In this document: positions 12,052 to 22,014 of the stretch, piece after piece
Layout of the letters: each line of letters opens with the position of its first letter
Numbering within the stretch: position 1 is the stretch's first letter
Source: Eudorina sp. 2006-703-Eu-15
Taxonomy: Eukaryota > Chlorophyta > Chlorophyceae > Chlamydomonadales > Volvocaceae
Direction of reading: 5' to 3'
Assembly: GCA_003117195.1 (NCBI GenBank)
Contig: BDSI01000120.1
Location: forward strand, 279,766-343,765
DNA: 64,000 nt
Position numbers and translations under genes: made by a program
Notes under the pieces: model-generated
What the model was told of the DNA's origin: nothing
Database searches by the model: none
The model's input: only the letters and a program-made list of their open reading frames with translations

Positions 12052-13025
12052 TTTTTGGGCGGGGCCCCAGCGCGAAACGCGTTCGGGGGGCCCCGCCCCC
12101 TAGGATTGCCCCTGTCCGTGTGCCGTGTGTCCGTCCGTGGGTAACGGCAAAACGTTCATTATCCGCTAAACTCATATGCAATGTTTGTCATATTAATTGT
12201 CCTCTATTGCAAGGTAAGTTTGGTATGGCTGAAAAAAATTCTTTGCGCACAAACGGTCAAAGTAACGCTCTGCGGTTTCCCTGGACCCGGGTCAACGTCC
12301 ACCCGACGCCTCTCGCGCTCATCTTTGTTGCAACAGGTATTAGGGGCAGGTGGCGCGTGCTAAATTGAACTTCCATAGTGTTCTGATGTTTGAACATCAA
12401 GATACCACCAACATCAAGATTTGCCTTTCTGTCTTGCCAGATGAATACAAATCAACAATAGTATTGAATCAAAGTTTCAAGATGCAAAGGGATAGCGTAC
12501 CGAGTGCCAACGAGTTGTCCAGTTCCGATGGCCCAAAGTCCGGGTCTCACCGCGGCTTTTTCGCACCCTGTATTTGCCTTACATTTGCTATGTAACTATT
12601 GATAGCAAACTTTAGAGGTTCACGTCTGCTGCGGGCGTGCAACTGAAGGGTTGCATGCCTGCCGACGGACCAAACAACTACAGTTTCACGGCAAAACAAG
12701 GATGCTTCAAGCTTGCTTTGTGATCATCTGCTTGACAGACGGATGTGATAGTGCAGAGGCGACTTTCGTTACCATAGTGCCGATACGGTGACCGCCGTCG
12801 CGGGTGGCGCGTACTGCAGGATGGTTTCGGGGCTGCCGACGTGTTTGGGCTTGGTGAATCTATGCACGCCGATTCCCCTTCAACATCAACGACACCCCCA
12901 ATGGCAACCTTTCACTCTCTCACACTGTTGCGCGGTAATAGAGTTTTCCTTCTAAAGCAAGCGGCCTGTACGGATTACAGGGGGCCCCGCCCTTTTCCAG
13001 CTTCGAGGAAGCCGACCCCTACTTG
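12052..13025 (+). mobile_element. Helentron-like non-autonomous element, copy 1 (near full length)
   Basis: About 974 bp. The left end is a T-run followed by GGGCGGGGCCCC and a hairpin-forming GCGC/GGGGCCCCGCCC block. The body is AT-richer, including the palindrome GATGTTTGAACATC. The right end has an internal GGGGCCCCGCCC (inverted match of the left terminus), then a small hairpin around CTTCGAGGAAG, then CTACTTG. The inverted repeat is asymmetric, terminal at the left and about 35 bp inside at the right before a terminal hairpin. This layout, with insertion in T-runs, matches what is known of Helentrons (Helitron2). No Rep/helicase frame is present, so it would depend on an autonomous partner. 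Class assignment is inference. Confidence 0.75.
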
Positions 13026-13315
13026 TCAAACGGGTGTGTGACGCGGGACCTATGGATGCACACGATATGTGTTCATTTGCTTGAACTCAACCATTGGCCA
13101 GCCTCAACTGCTGATTTCTGCAGGACGCGGCGTAACGCTATGCAACGTCCGTATGTCCAAATACGTGCTTGACATCAGACTTTCTATTGATGTGACTTTA
13201 ATCTGTGGCCTTGAGAAAGGTTGTGGCCCTGCGTGACGTTAGCCCTAGGTATTGTGCTTATGAAGGCCTGTTGTACTTCCAACGAGAGATGCGTATAACT
13301 GGCTAGGTCTGGCTG

Positions 13316-13451
<136 letters not shown>

Positions 13452-13507
13452 ACCAGTGGGAGTTGGCAGCGGGACTTGTAGGCGAGGGCCGCTCGCGACG
13501 GGAAGGG

Positions 13508-14005
13508 GTGTACGACAGGGAACCTTACATGGTGATGTGCTGCCTTGTGCAAACCCTAGCCCCATCATGGAGCGCCCGACTGCATACCCGGACCCAGCAA
13601 GGCCTGACGAGTGCGACGTCGCTCTAACTCAGCTGGGCGGGCAGGCCTGCCGGATGGTGCAACCTTAGCTAGTACGATTAGGTTGGGACGCGGGACCAGG
13701 CTAGTTTTACCGCACCGGGCAGGGGCATGCCTCCGAATTGCTGAGGAACGCGCCCTGGGTGTTGCAAGGACTTGAGGAGGTTGAACAGCGGACTGCGAGG
13801 CGCAGACCGCCCGGGATGGGCTTCCGCCCAATCCCTTGAGGGGGCAGAGCTGTCACCGATCCTCAGGGATCGGGCGCGCGCCCTTGGTTGAGAGCGAGGG
13901 GACAGAGGCCCCTTGCGCCCCCCTCCCCCGAATCCGGGGGAGAATGCTTCGGCGGTCTCCCGTATGGGGCGGGTTAGCGCCCCCGCGCCTGGCAGATATG
14001 TAACG

Positions 14006-14009
<4 letters not shown>
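13508..14009 (+). mobile_element. 5'-truncated LINE 3' end
   Basis: Matches, in opposite orientation, the DNA downstream of the LINE ORF2 relic at 40986-42150. Shared words include GTACGACAGGGA, CATCATGGAGCGCCCGACTG, CCTTGCGCC/CCTTACGCC and CTTCGGCGGTCT. It holds only sequence that is non-coding in the other copy and runs straight into a CA repeat, as expected for a retroposed 3' end with a simple-repeat tail. Confidence 0.7.

Positions 14010-14088
<79 letters not shown>
14010..14088. repeat. CA microsatellite, probable LINE tail
   Basis: About 39 uninterrupted CA units directly after the LINE 3' end. It may be the retrotransposon tail rather than an independent microsatellite. Confidence 0.85.
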
Positions 14089-14090
<2 letters not shown>

Positions 14091-14828
14091 TCACGCACTC
14101 CTGTTCTGCCTGCTTAATAACACACAACACCCGTGTGGTACCTGAACTTGGGGTGGTGAAGTGATGTGGTCTGGCGTGTTGTGCAGAAGTTCCTGCTGGG
14201 TAAGCGAATGATGTGCGGGCGTAGTCGCCTTCGCCGGCGGTAGTTGTGGAACCGATTCGTGGTGGCTAGTGTAGTGTCAGTGTTGGGGTACATTAAAAGA
14301 TGGTATGCGACAGAACTTAGTTGTGGGTTCACATCAGACCAGTGGCAGGCTGCCAGCATCAGTGCGCGATATACAGTATTGCTCCCAACGGTTTGCGACC
14401 CTACAGTTTGCGAACTTCCAAAATGATGTCATTTTTTGATAATTATAAATTTTACGAGCCTGGTGTCCTAGTTTCCTAGCAGTTTTCCAAGTTTTGCGAT
14501 TAGACAAACAGGCTTGCAAACTCCTTCGGGTCTGTCTATCAAGAAGCATCTAACTACGCCCGCAAGCGCATTATCATAACGACACGCGCGGTACGGCGGT
14601 GAAACCCGGAAAACACAGTCCGGGTGTCGGAGGGGCCCGCCCCACTTCCGGACCGTGTCGGTATCGCCGTACAGCGCCATACCTAGATGCAGCGGGGCCT
14701 CACTCCAATAGATAAACGACACATGAGACGTTGCGAGCTTCGAAGGCAGTTGTGTGTGTACTCTTCGGTTAGGTGGAATTGGTCTTTGCAATAACTGATA
14801 AAAACTCAGGTAATTAGCAAGATAGCAA
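14089..14828. other. Intergenic region, nothing recognised
   Basis: No coding signal or structured repeat was seen between the CA repeat and the second Helentron-like copy. Confidence 0.45.
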
Positions 14829-15387
14829 CAAGTAGGGGGTCGGCTTCCTTGAAGCCGGAAAAAGGGCGGGCCCCCCACAATCCGTACAGGCCGCTTGCTT
14901 TACAAAGGAAACTCTGTTACCGCGCAAGAGTGTGAGAGAGTGAAAGGGTGCCATTGAGGGTGTCGTTGATGTTGGAGGTGGATCGGCGTGCAAAGATTGA
15001 GCAAGGTCAAGCAGGTAGGGTAGCCCCGAAACCCAAACATCAGAACACTATCGAAGTTCAATTTAGCACGCGCCGCCCATTCCTAATCCAAGTATTCATC
15101 ACGCGGCACCTGTTGCAACAAACATGAGCGCGAGAGGCGTTGGGTGGATGTTGACTCGGGTCCATGGAAACCGCGGAGCTTTACTTTGACCGTTTGTGCG
15201 CAAAGAATTTTTTTCAGCCAAACCAAAGTTACCTTGCAATAGAGGACAATTAATATGACAAACATTACATATTAGTTTAGCGGATAATGAACGTTTTGCC
15301 GTTACCCACGGACACACGGACGGACAGGGGCAATCCTAGGGGGCGGGGCCCCCCGAACGCGCTTCGCGCTGGGGCCCCGCCCAAAAA
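14829..15387 (-). mobile_element. Helentron-like element, copy 2, internally deleted
   Basis: Both ends are intact (CAAGTAGGGGGTCGGC at 14829, GGGGCCCCGCCCAAAAA at 15371-15387), but the element is only about 559 bp. The middle part present in copies 1, 3, 4 and 5 is missing: the sequence jumps from the TAGCCCCGAAACCC region to CAAACATCAGAACACTATCG. This is a typical internal-deletion derivative of the same family. Confidence 0.8.
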
Positions 15388-15577
15388 GGAAAAGGTCCAA
15401 AATCTGTTGAGTACACATATTGTGTGGCACGACCAGTATCGCACGCTCTCCCATCAGACATCATGGTGCACGCCTGCAAATTGCAAACCCCACCTGCTGG
15501 ACACCACAGTATCCCAATGTTCATCTGTTCCTTGAATATACACTAGAAACAACTACCATTCCCTCAAGTCCACTTCC

Positions 15578-17130
15578 TCAGACTCCAAGCTTGTTCCGAT
15601 CTCGGACTGCCGCCTTCATTCGAAGGCGATGCTCCGCAGAATTGACTATATCCCGGACCAGCTCTACTGCATTCATCTTCCCAATAAGTAGCCGCATTAC
15701 AATACTGTCAGCCACGCTGTCCTCCACCTCACGGCCAAGATACTGCAGATACACGACATTTAACCGTTCCCTTGCATCCTGTTTAAGATGCCTAAGCTCC
15801 ACCTCGTTCTTGGTAATTTCGAACGGCTTATCCTTAATGTCGCCATCGTACATTCCCTGCCCGTAAGTGGTGTAGAAGTGAGCTGGATCTTGCTTGAAAT
15901 GGAGGCCAATCCAACCCATGGGCTGGAAAAAACGGACAAGCGACATGTAACGCTTCGAGAAACCCTCCTTCCTTAAGGAAAAGGCGAAGAAGGCATCCTG
16001 GGAAAGGGGCATATCCTTCGGGAAGCCCTTTTCACGATGTAATTGCCGAATGTTGTCACACAGAGGCCACACGTGTGTATGTGTGTAATCACGTCCCTTG
16101 ATGACCATATAGTAGTCGTAGAGATGCTGGCTCACGATATCATAACGCGACTTGTGGACGCCATAAACCCAGAGGTGTCCCACGTCCACTTCGGCACGCA
16201 AGAGGGCAGCGTTGTAACGTGACTCATCCACCAGCAAGGCGTTGTCCGCGTCAATCACGCTGACCAAACCTATCTCCCGCTCTGGCACCGAGTACTCCAC
16301 CGCTTCCTTGAGGAACTGTGCAAGACATGGACGATCGGGGTTCAAGACCGGGCAGATTTAGGAGCAGTGGATATTGCGACACAGTAGCATGCAATTAACC
16401 CGACCAACGGTTCTGCGAACATGGTCGGGCGGATGGCGGGGTGAATACAACGCCCTTGGTGGTCGACACTCACACACACACACACGCTGACCACAGCTCT
16501 GCACTTTCTGAGAATTCGTAACAAGAATGAACCTACCTGTAATGCCTGATGATGAATTCCATTATCCTCTTCAACCACAAGGAGGATCTCGTAGCCCATG
16601 ATGTCGAACGCGAACGTCTTAACGAAATAGTGATGAAGTCCCGTGCACAAGTTGACTTCGTGGTGAATGTATAGCGCGTTCAGCGTCTCTGGAATGTCCA
16701 CGTCCAACTCGTAATACGTCCCATCAACACCAACACCGTCTTGGGAGATGACTAAGTCGAAACTCTCCAGACCATGGCTCATCACTAGAGATGTCAATGT
16801 AGACCGAATCACATCAGCGCGCTCGTAACACATGTAAACCACCAGGACGTTACTTTGCTTGAAGCCTTCAGCTCCCAGCTTCTTCCTTGCAAACTTATGA
16901 TCAAGAAGCAGTCCGTCCATATAAGCCTCGGCCTGTCGATAAATATTTAACTTTGGTGGGGGAGACGTCGCCGCAAGCTTCCGGCCGAGGTTAACTTCCT
17001 GAGCGGACGACGCTTCCAACAGGGAGCCATAGAGTAATATCTCCACCAGTATGGTGACTGCTGCTATGCAAAACCATGGCCGGGGCTTGATGCGCGCCAT
17101 CTTGAACTTCAAAAGTTTAGCAAGAAGCAA
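15578..17130 (-). CDS. GT13-like glycosyltransferase (GNT-I fold candidate), type II membrane protein, 443 aa
   Basis: Two exons: 17130-16537 and 16315-15578 (stop 15580-15578); intron 16536-16316 with GT-AG borders in phase 0. The start is ATG 17130 or, ten codons on, ATG 17100. A signal anchor follows (FCIAAVTILVEILLYGSLL), giving a short cytosolic tail and a lumenal domain. The lumenal domain has VLVVYMCYERADVIRSTL, DLVISQDG and the acidic triplet in LVVEEDNG just before the intron. These correspond in order to the nucleotide-sugar fold and the metal-binding EDD-type motif of GT13 (N-acetylglucosaminyltransferase I). Later motifs are VSVIDADN, DVGHLWVYGVHKSRYD, SQDAFFAF and HFYTTYGQGMYDGD. 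Length matches GNT-I (about 445 aa), but similarity after the acidic triplet is weak, so donor and acceptor are not assigned. Other GT-A families remain possible. Confidence 0.65.
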
Positions 17131-18349
17131 AAAGCACGGAGAGGTTTAATCATTCCAACACAACACACCGAATTCGCAGACTAATTTGTATTTGTGTATT
17201 GTGTGTATTTGTATTTTACTTTACTGGAGAAGGTATGTGAAAAGTACGGCTTGTATTTCCTGTTTTGTGCCCATGTGGCGGAATGCCGCTACCGTTGCCG
17301 TACGCACCTGTAAGCTATTGCTTACAAAACTATGGCGTGCTGTATGATAGTCGTCGAAAACAGGTGCGTTGTGAATCATGGGCCTAACTATCATTTCGCT
17401 CACTGTCCTTCACACGATCATCACTTCAGCTTCGCAAAGCGCATGTCTGTATCATTTTTTCCTGGCCGTTGTCGCGTTGTGTGTGCCGGAAGAAGTGGGT
17501 CTGACAAATTAGAACAAATTTGAACGAAAAAGGGACAATAAGCAGATACGGTCACCTCCAGAGCTGGTCTGGGTCACCTCCGCTCTGGGTCATATGGGAG
17601 CGCATATTACTTCAACAGCGCAAGTTCATCCAGCACGCTTTGGTTTCCGTTCAGTCCAGGCCAGTCGTGTGTTATGCGCACCGGGGCAAAAATCCGGGGG
17701 GGTCCGAGCTGGGTCCGAAGGGGTCCACCAACACGGGTCTACAGCAATAGACCGTTGCTTCGCAACCTGCCGCGTTGGATATGGGTTTGCGCATTTGCCC
17801 TCCACACTGTGCCTCTTATGACCTCAGCACCTTACCCAAACCTTGTGATCCAGCGATCACGAGTACACCATTGGGATTGGTGATGCCATGCTGAGGACAA
17901 CGACCTCACTCGCTCGCTCTCACGGCCACATGCCTCCACATGTCATGACATGATGCCCAGACATATACTGTCACATGTTGTTGTGTGCATGCCCTATGTT
18001 GTGGGGACTGTGACATGATCTCCACCTCGTATGTCTCCTCTTACTAGTGACCTACACAACCGTGACATCCCCACACACTTGGGCACTCTCAGCCCTGGAC
18101 TCACGAACTGCCTGTTGCGCATCTCCATCCGGAAGAGGGTTTATTGCGCAACCATCTGTCCAACTCGGGTGGTTCGTTTCCTGTCAACATGTAGTAATTA
18201 AACACGATGTCAGCCAGCCCATTGCCAATGCTGCCTCTCAACCAGCATCCCCACACCAATCGATAAGATTTTTGCTTCAGCAATGAAAGTGAAGCTTCAG
18301 CAATGAAAGTGAAGGTAGTTAACCAAAGGATTATCTCTTCTGCCCACCA
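17131..18349. other. Intergenic region with a 20-bp tandem duplication
   Basis: No gene was supported. GCTTCAGCAATGAAAGTGAA is present twice in tandem at 18274-18313. A 24-bp unit starting CTGCCCACCATCGTCCT is repeated at 18340 and 18364, next to the insertion described below. The 5' flank and promoter of the GT13-like gene lie at the left end. Confidence 0.5.
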
Positions 18350-18637
18350 TCGTCCTAATAGAACTGCCCACCATCGTCCTTTTATGTAACCGTTACAAGG
18401 GACCCTTAGTCCCTACAGGGCTTTCCAACGGGCCCAGACAGCTGCTAGGCGCCTCATCTCATCACCCCCCCACTAGGGACTGCGCATCCATCCACCATCA
18501 ACCGCGGGGGTTGGGGTCAGGTCATGCAGCCATACCGGCCAAAACACCAGGATGCTAGCGCGCCAGGATTGCCTCTCACCGCGCCAGACCCGCCGAATCA
18601 CTTGGCGGGGAGAAGACCGGGGTCGTCCTAATAGAAC
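18350..18637. mobile_element. Small insertion flanked by a 15-bp target site duplication
   Basis: TCGTCCTAATAGAAC occurs exactly at 18350-18364 and 18623-18637, bracketing about 258 bp. The insert carries TGTAACCGTTACAAGG, GGACTGCGCATCC, GCAGCCATACCGG and GGATTGCCTCTC. A diverged relative is seen at 43740-43960 (GGACTGCGCACCC, GCAGCCATACCGG, GGGTTGCCTCTC). A long perfect duplication around a short insert suggests target-primed retroposition (SINE-like or truncated LINE). No tRNA-like head was found. The right duplication includes the stop codon of the minus-strand SGNH gene. Confidence 0.6.
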
Positions 18638-20522
18638 GAAAATCCAAAAAGCTTTACCTTGTTTCCACGCCGGCTGGAATGCCGTAATGAGAACTTAACA
18701 TATAGGCAAGTGTTGATGTCCACAACAGAGGGCCTCGTAATCTTCCAGCTCTCAACCTTCACAGATGAAAGCCGTTCAGGCCCCTGGCAGTCAACCGTCA
18801 GAGACCCCAGGGAAGGCGAGCTTGGATCAAACGACCCACTGCAGGACCCGTTCGGCCCAGCCACGCCACCGTGCACAGAGATGTCGACACAGAGATGTTC
18901 CTGACCGACTTCAGTAGCTCAACTTGCGCCTCCCATGACGATAGTCCTCCGACTTCAGCGGGGGACAGGTATACCACACATGGAATGCCCGCAGTCGTTG
19001 AAATGAAGCCGGGCCTCTTCGGAACATCGTAATACCACGACCACATTTGGCAATTGCCTTCGACGCTTGCCAACCTCGATGTGAGCTGATCCCCGCCCAG
19101 AGTCACAGGTTTGGAGTCCAAGTAGAGGTCACGTACAGCTACGTCGAGGTAGAGCGGCTGCCTGGGGATGTACTCCATCGACAAGTTGTACTCGGTCATC
19201 AACACAGTGTACTCGTATATCATGTCCAAGTACTTCATTACCAGCATAGCAATAGCTCTATGCCCAGAGCTATCGGGATGTATCGTGTCACCCCATGGCG
19301 CACCACTGAACCACGTTTTGCTGAACCACCCTTGGGCAGTTGGCGTAGAAAATGGCCCATACGCATCGATCACTGCGTTTCAGGACAATGCGAAATGGCA
19401 AGTGGTGTCTTGGCGGGAATGGGGCACAGCGGCACAGACACAAGCGTGCATGTTGATCTGGTTTGTACACCCCAAACCCCAAACGCACAATGGGCCCCCC
19501 ATGCTGTGTCAGGAAAGAGTGCGTGTCTTGCGCTTCGGGAGTAGTGCAAATTATGGGAAATACAGTCATAATGTCAGAGACTCCATGGCCGGCACTGCAT
19601 TTCTTACCGGACACTATGGGGACGCCATGATGTTGTGCCACCGGAAGCTGCGCATACATGGCATCGTCCATCCGTGGATATGGGACGCCGGTCCTGTTCA
19701 CGTGATGTTTGTAAGGAAGGCGATGCAGATTTATTAGCACGAGCGCGGCAACAAATGGTGGGGTACGCTCTCGCCGCCACACGATGTAGCACTCACCACA
19801 TGTCTTGGTAACACCGTGACGACGCCACCACAAACATCGAGGCGATGCCAGTGAAGCCCCGGCGGACCTGGCTCAGCTCCCCCGCCTGAGGTTCCAGAAC
19901 CCGTCTCGACTGCAGCGTTATCATGGACAGGAGGGTCTCTTCATCTCGTCGCGCAATCTCCTTGATCGATTGCTGGTTCACGGCTGTTTCCAACATCACC
20001 AGGTCGGAGCCCTGGAGGACCACCTCCTGCCGGCCCACAAGGTGGCTGATCCAGCCCCGTGTTGATGTCGTATTATGAGCCAGAACGTTCAGGTGGTGGC
20101 CACCAGATCCACAAGGATATTTGTCCTGAAGCATCTGCCATAAGACCTGATGCCATTTGGATTCCGCTGGCAGATATGTGCCATTGAAGACCCCGCGGCT
20201 GACGCTGCCCCCTGGACAAAGTTGCGAACCGAGATGATGGCTGATATTATAAACGGTTGGGGCATATCTATCGCTTGGTAAGGACAACTTTATGGGTCAT
20301 CCAAAGTAGATAGCCCAGTCGCCAGAAACGGAAGGCCAACTGCCAGAACATTGACGGGGAGCTCGGCCGTTCCCCCCAGCGACCAAGGCTATCCGATGCC
20401 ACTCACCAATTACTGTTATGTTTAGGCAGTGACCAGCGCGTAGTTTCCCAAGTGCTTTGGCATACATGCCAAGGTCGCCATAGTTCGTTATTGCTTTCCC
20501 CACTTCATACACCAAAGGCGAC
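18628..20522 (-). pseudogene. SGNH/GDSL-family hydrolase, frameshifted, 5' end unresolved
   Basis: Paralogue of the gene at 48717-52031. Exons found: 20522-20407, 20211-19797, 19693-19608 and 19372-18628 (stop 18630-18628), with compatible phases. Motifs: NITVIGGSVSRG (SGNH block I with the Ser), GSDLVMLETAVNQ (block III; Asn-Gln where the paralogue has Asn-Asp) and DTIHPDSSGH (block V catalytic Asp/His). A C-terminal domain follows, with RPGFISTTAG and SSVKVESWKITRP. In the last exon the frame breaks near 18885 at a 14-bp tandem duplication: CACAGAGATGT lies at 18874 and again at 18888. Counting one unit only, the frames on both sides join. No initiator ATG or signal-peptide exon was identified upstream of 20522. 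It may be a recent pseudogene, a polymorphic allele or an assembly slip. Confidence 0.7.
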
Positions 20523-22014
20523 CTGAACCCCAGGCCAGCGCATTGTTGTACAAATATGCAGAAGAGCGGGTGCCAACTGCAGAACTAATACACACGGCAT
20601 TATCAGAGTTGTGATATTGAACAAAAGAAACTATCAGAGAGCTATCCGATACCAATGCTTTGTTGACCGATTGATATTGTAATTAACGCGGCGGTCAATG
20701 TGATCCTGTGTGGTCCACCATGGTCCACCGATACACACCTTGCCAAGCATAAAAGCCGTCGCAATAAAATAAAGATAGTTCTAGGCCTCCCTCCTCTGCA
20801 GTGCTTGTTGGACCACGTTCCAGCGCAATGCATAAGCTACGAGCGGTTTGCTCTGAACGAGTACGAACAACAAAACCATAATTCGAACTACACTGCAGCA
20901 CGTGTTCTCATATATTCGATTTTTTTCAGGATTGGACCTGTGGCCGTGGGTTTCCGCGACGGGCGCTGACACAGTCACAGTGGTGATAACCTGCGACCAA
21001 AGTCCACACAGCTGCGCTCAGTATAAAGGGTATGGACCAAGCGATGCAGTCAGTTATACGCAGAGCCTTCCTCGTTCCTGCCCATTCTCATTTGCTCAGC
21101 CGTCTAACAGTACGACAATAGCAACCCAAGGGGACGGTGTGTGTGCACTGCTGTTCTTTTCCGGGGAGTGTTTCGTTTGTGTTATGTAAAAGAACGTTCA
21201 GAAACGTTAAGGCGGCCTCCTGGGCAGGAGCGGGCCAGCCAGGGCCAGCCGTTGAGGCTGTGCCGGTCAACATGATGACGATGTAGCGATTACGTACCCA
21301 TAAGTTTCACGGCGTGCGCACAATTGTACTAATACGACCTGCGGGCGAGGCATTCAAGGCCGCACGAGACGCACCCAGGCGCACCTACCACCACGTACAT
21401 CTGCTCGTTCCACCATACTCAGCCACTGCAAGGAAGCCTGCGCGGAAAAGTGCCGACCAACTTGCGTTTATCCGCCAACGCGCATTACAACACAAACGGG
21501 GCCGCATCCCTGGAAGGTGCCCAGCCGAACGGCGCCAGGGCGCGTTGCACCAGAAGCGCCCCATGACATGCCCTCGCAGGAAGTCCTCTCTCAGACATAC
21601 GCACCGCTGGCTCCCCAAGGACGCCCTACTTGGACCCCGCCCTGCCGCCATCCTCCGCCCCCTTCTCCTCTCTCCCACACATCCTCCTCATGGTGATTCT
21701 GGACCTTCTGGTCGCGCGAGCTCGTTTGCAGCTCAATGTCAAGCCTCCTGCGTCAACATCCTGCCACCACACCCTCCCCAGGCCGTGCCGCTGCCCGGGC
21801 GATGGCTCATGCCTGTGCCCGCGCACCAATGAGGCATTTCCGCATTGTGCCTCAATGCAGTCAGGGATCAAAGTTTGCCACCATTCGCTCCCTGGCACCC
21901 AGCAACCCCACCGAAGGCGCCTGCACACCTTCTACCACGTCACATGCGAAGGGTTCCAAGCCATTGCGCATGAGGCCAGACCGCGGGCCGGGCACTGCGC
22001 CCATAGTGGGCGCA
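20523..22014. other. Intergenic or undetected 5' exons of the SGNH gene
   Basis: By comparison with the intact paralogue, an exon encoding a signal peptide and about 70 residues should precede 20522 on the minus strand. A hydrophobic frame at about 20863-20780 (starts MVLLFVLVQSKP) is the only candidate, but its donor phases do not fit. Nothing else was recognised. Confidence 0.4.

Noticed and set aside
12052..13025. Canonical Helitron or TIR DNA transposon
   Set aside because: No 5' TC or 3' CTRR end as in canonical Helitrons, and no target duplication or symmetric terminal repeats as in TIR elements; the asymmetric layout fits Helentrons better.
20695..20978. First exon of the minus-strand SGNH gene (hydrophobic MVLLFVLVQSKP frame)
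   Set aside because: No donor with the required phase to join the exon at 20522.
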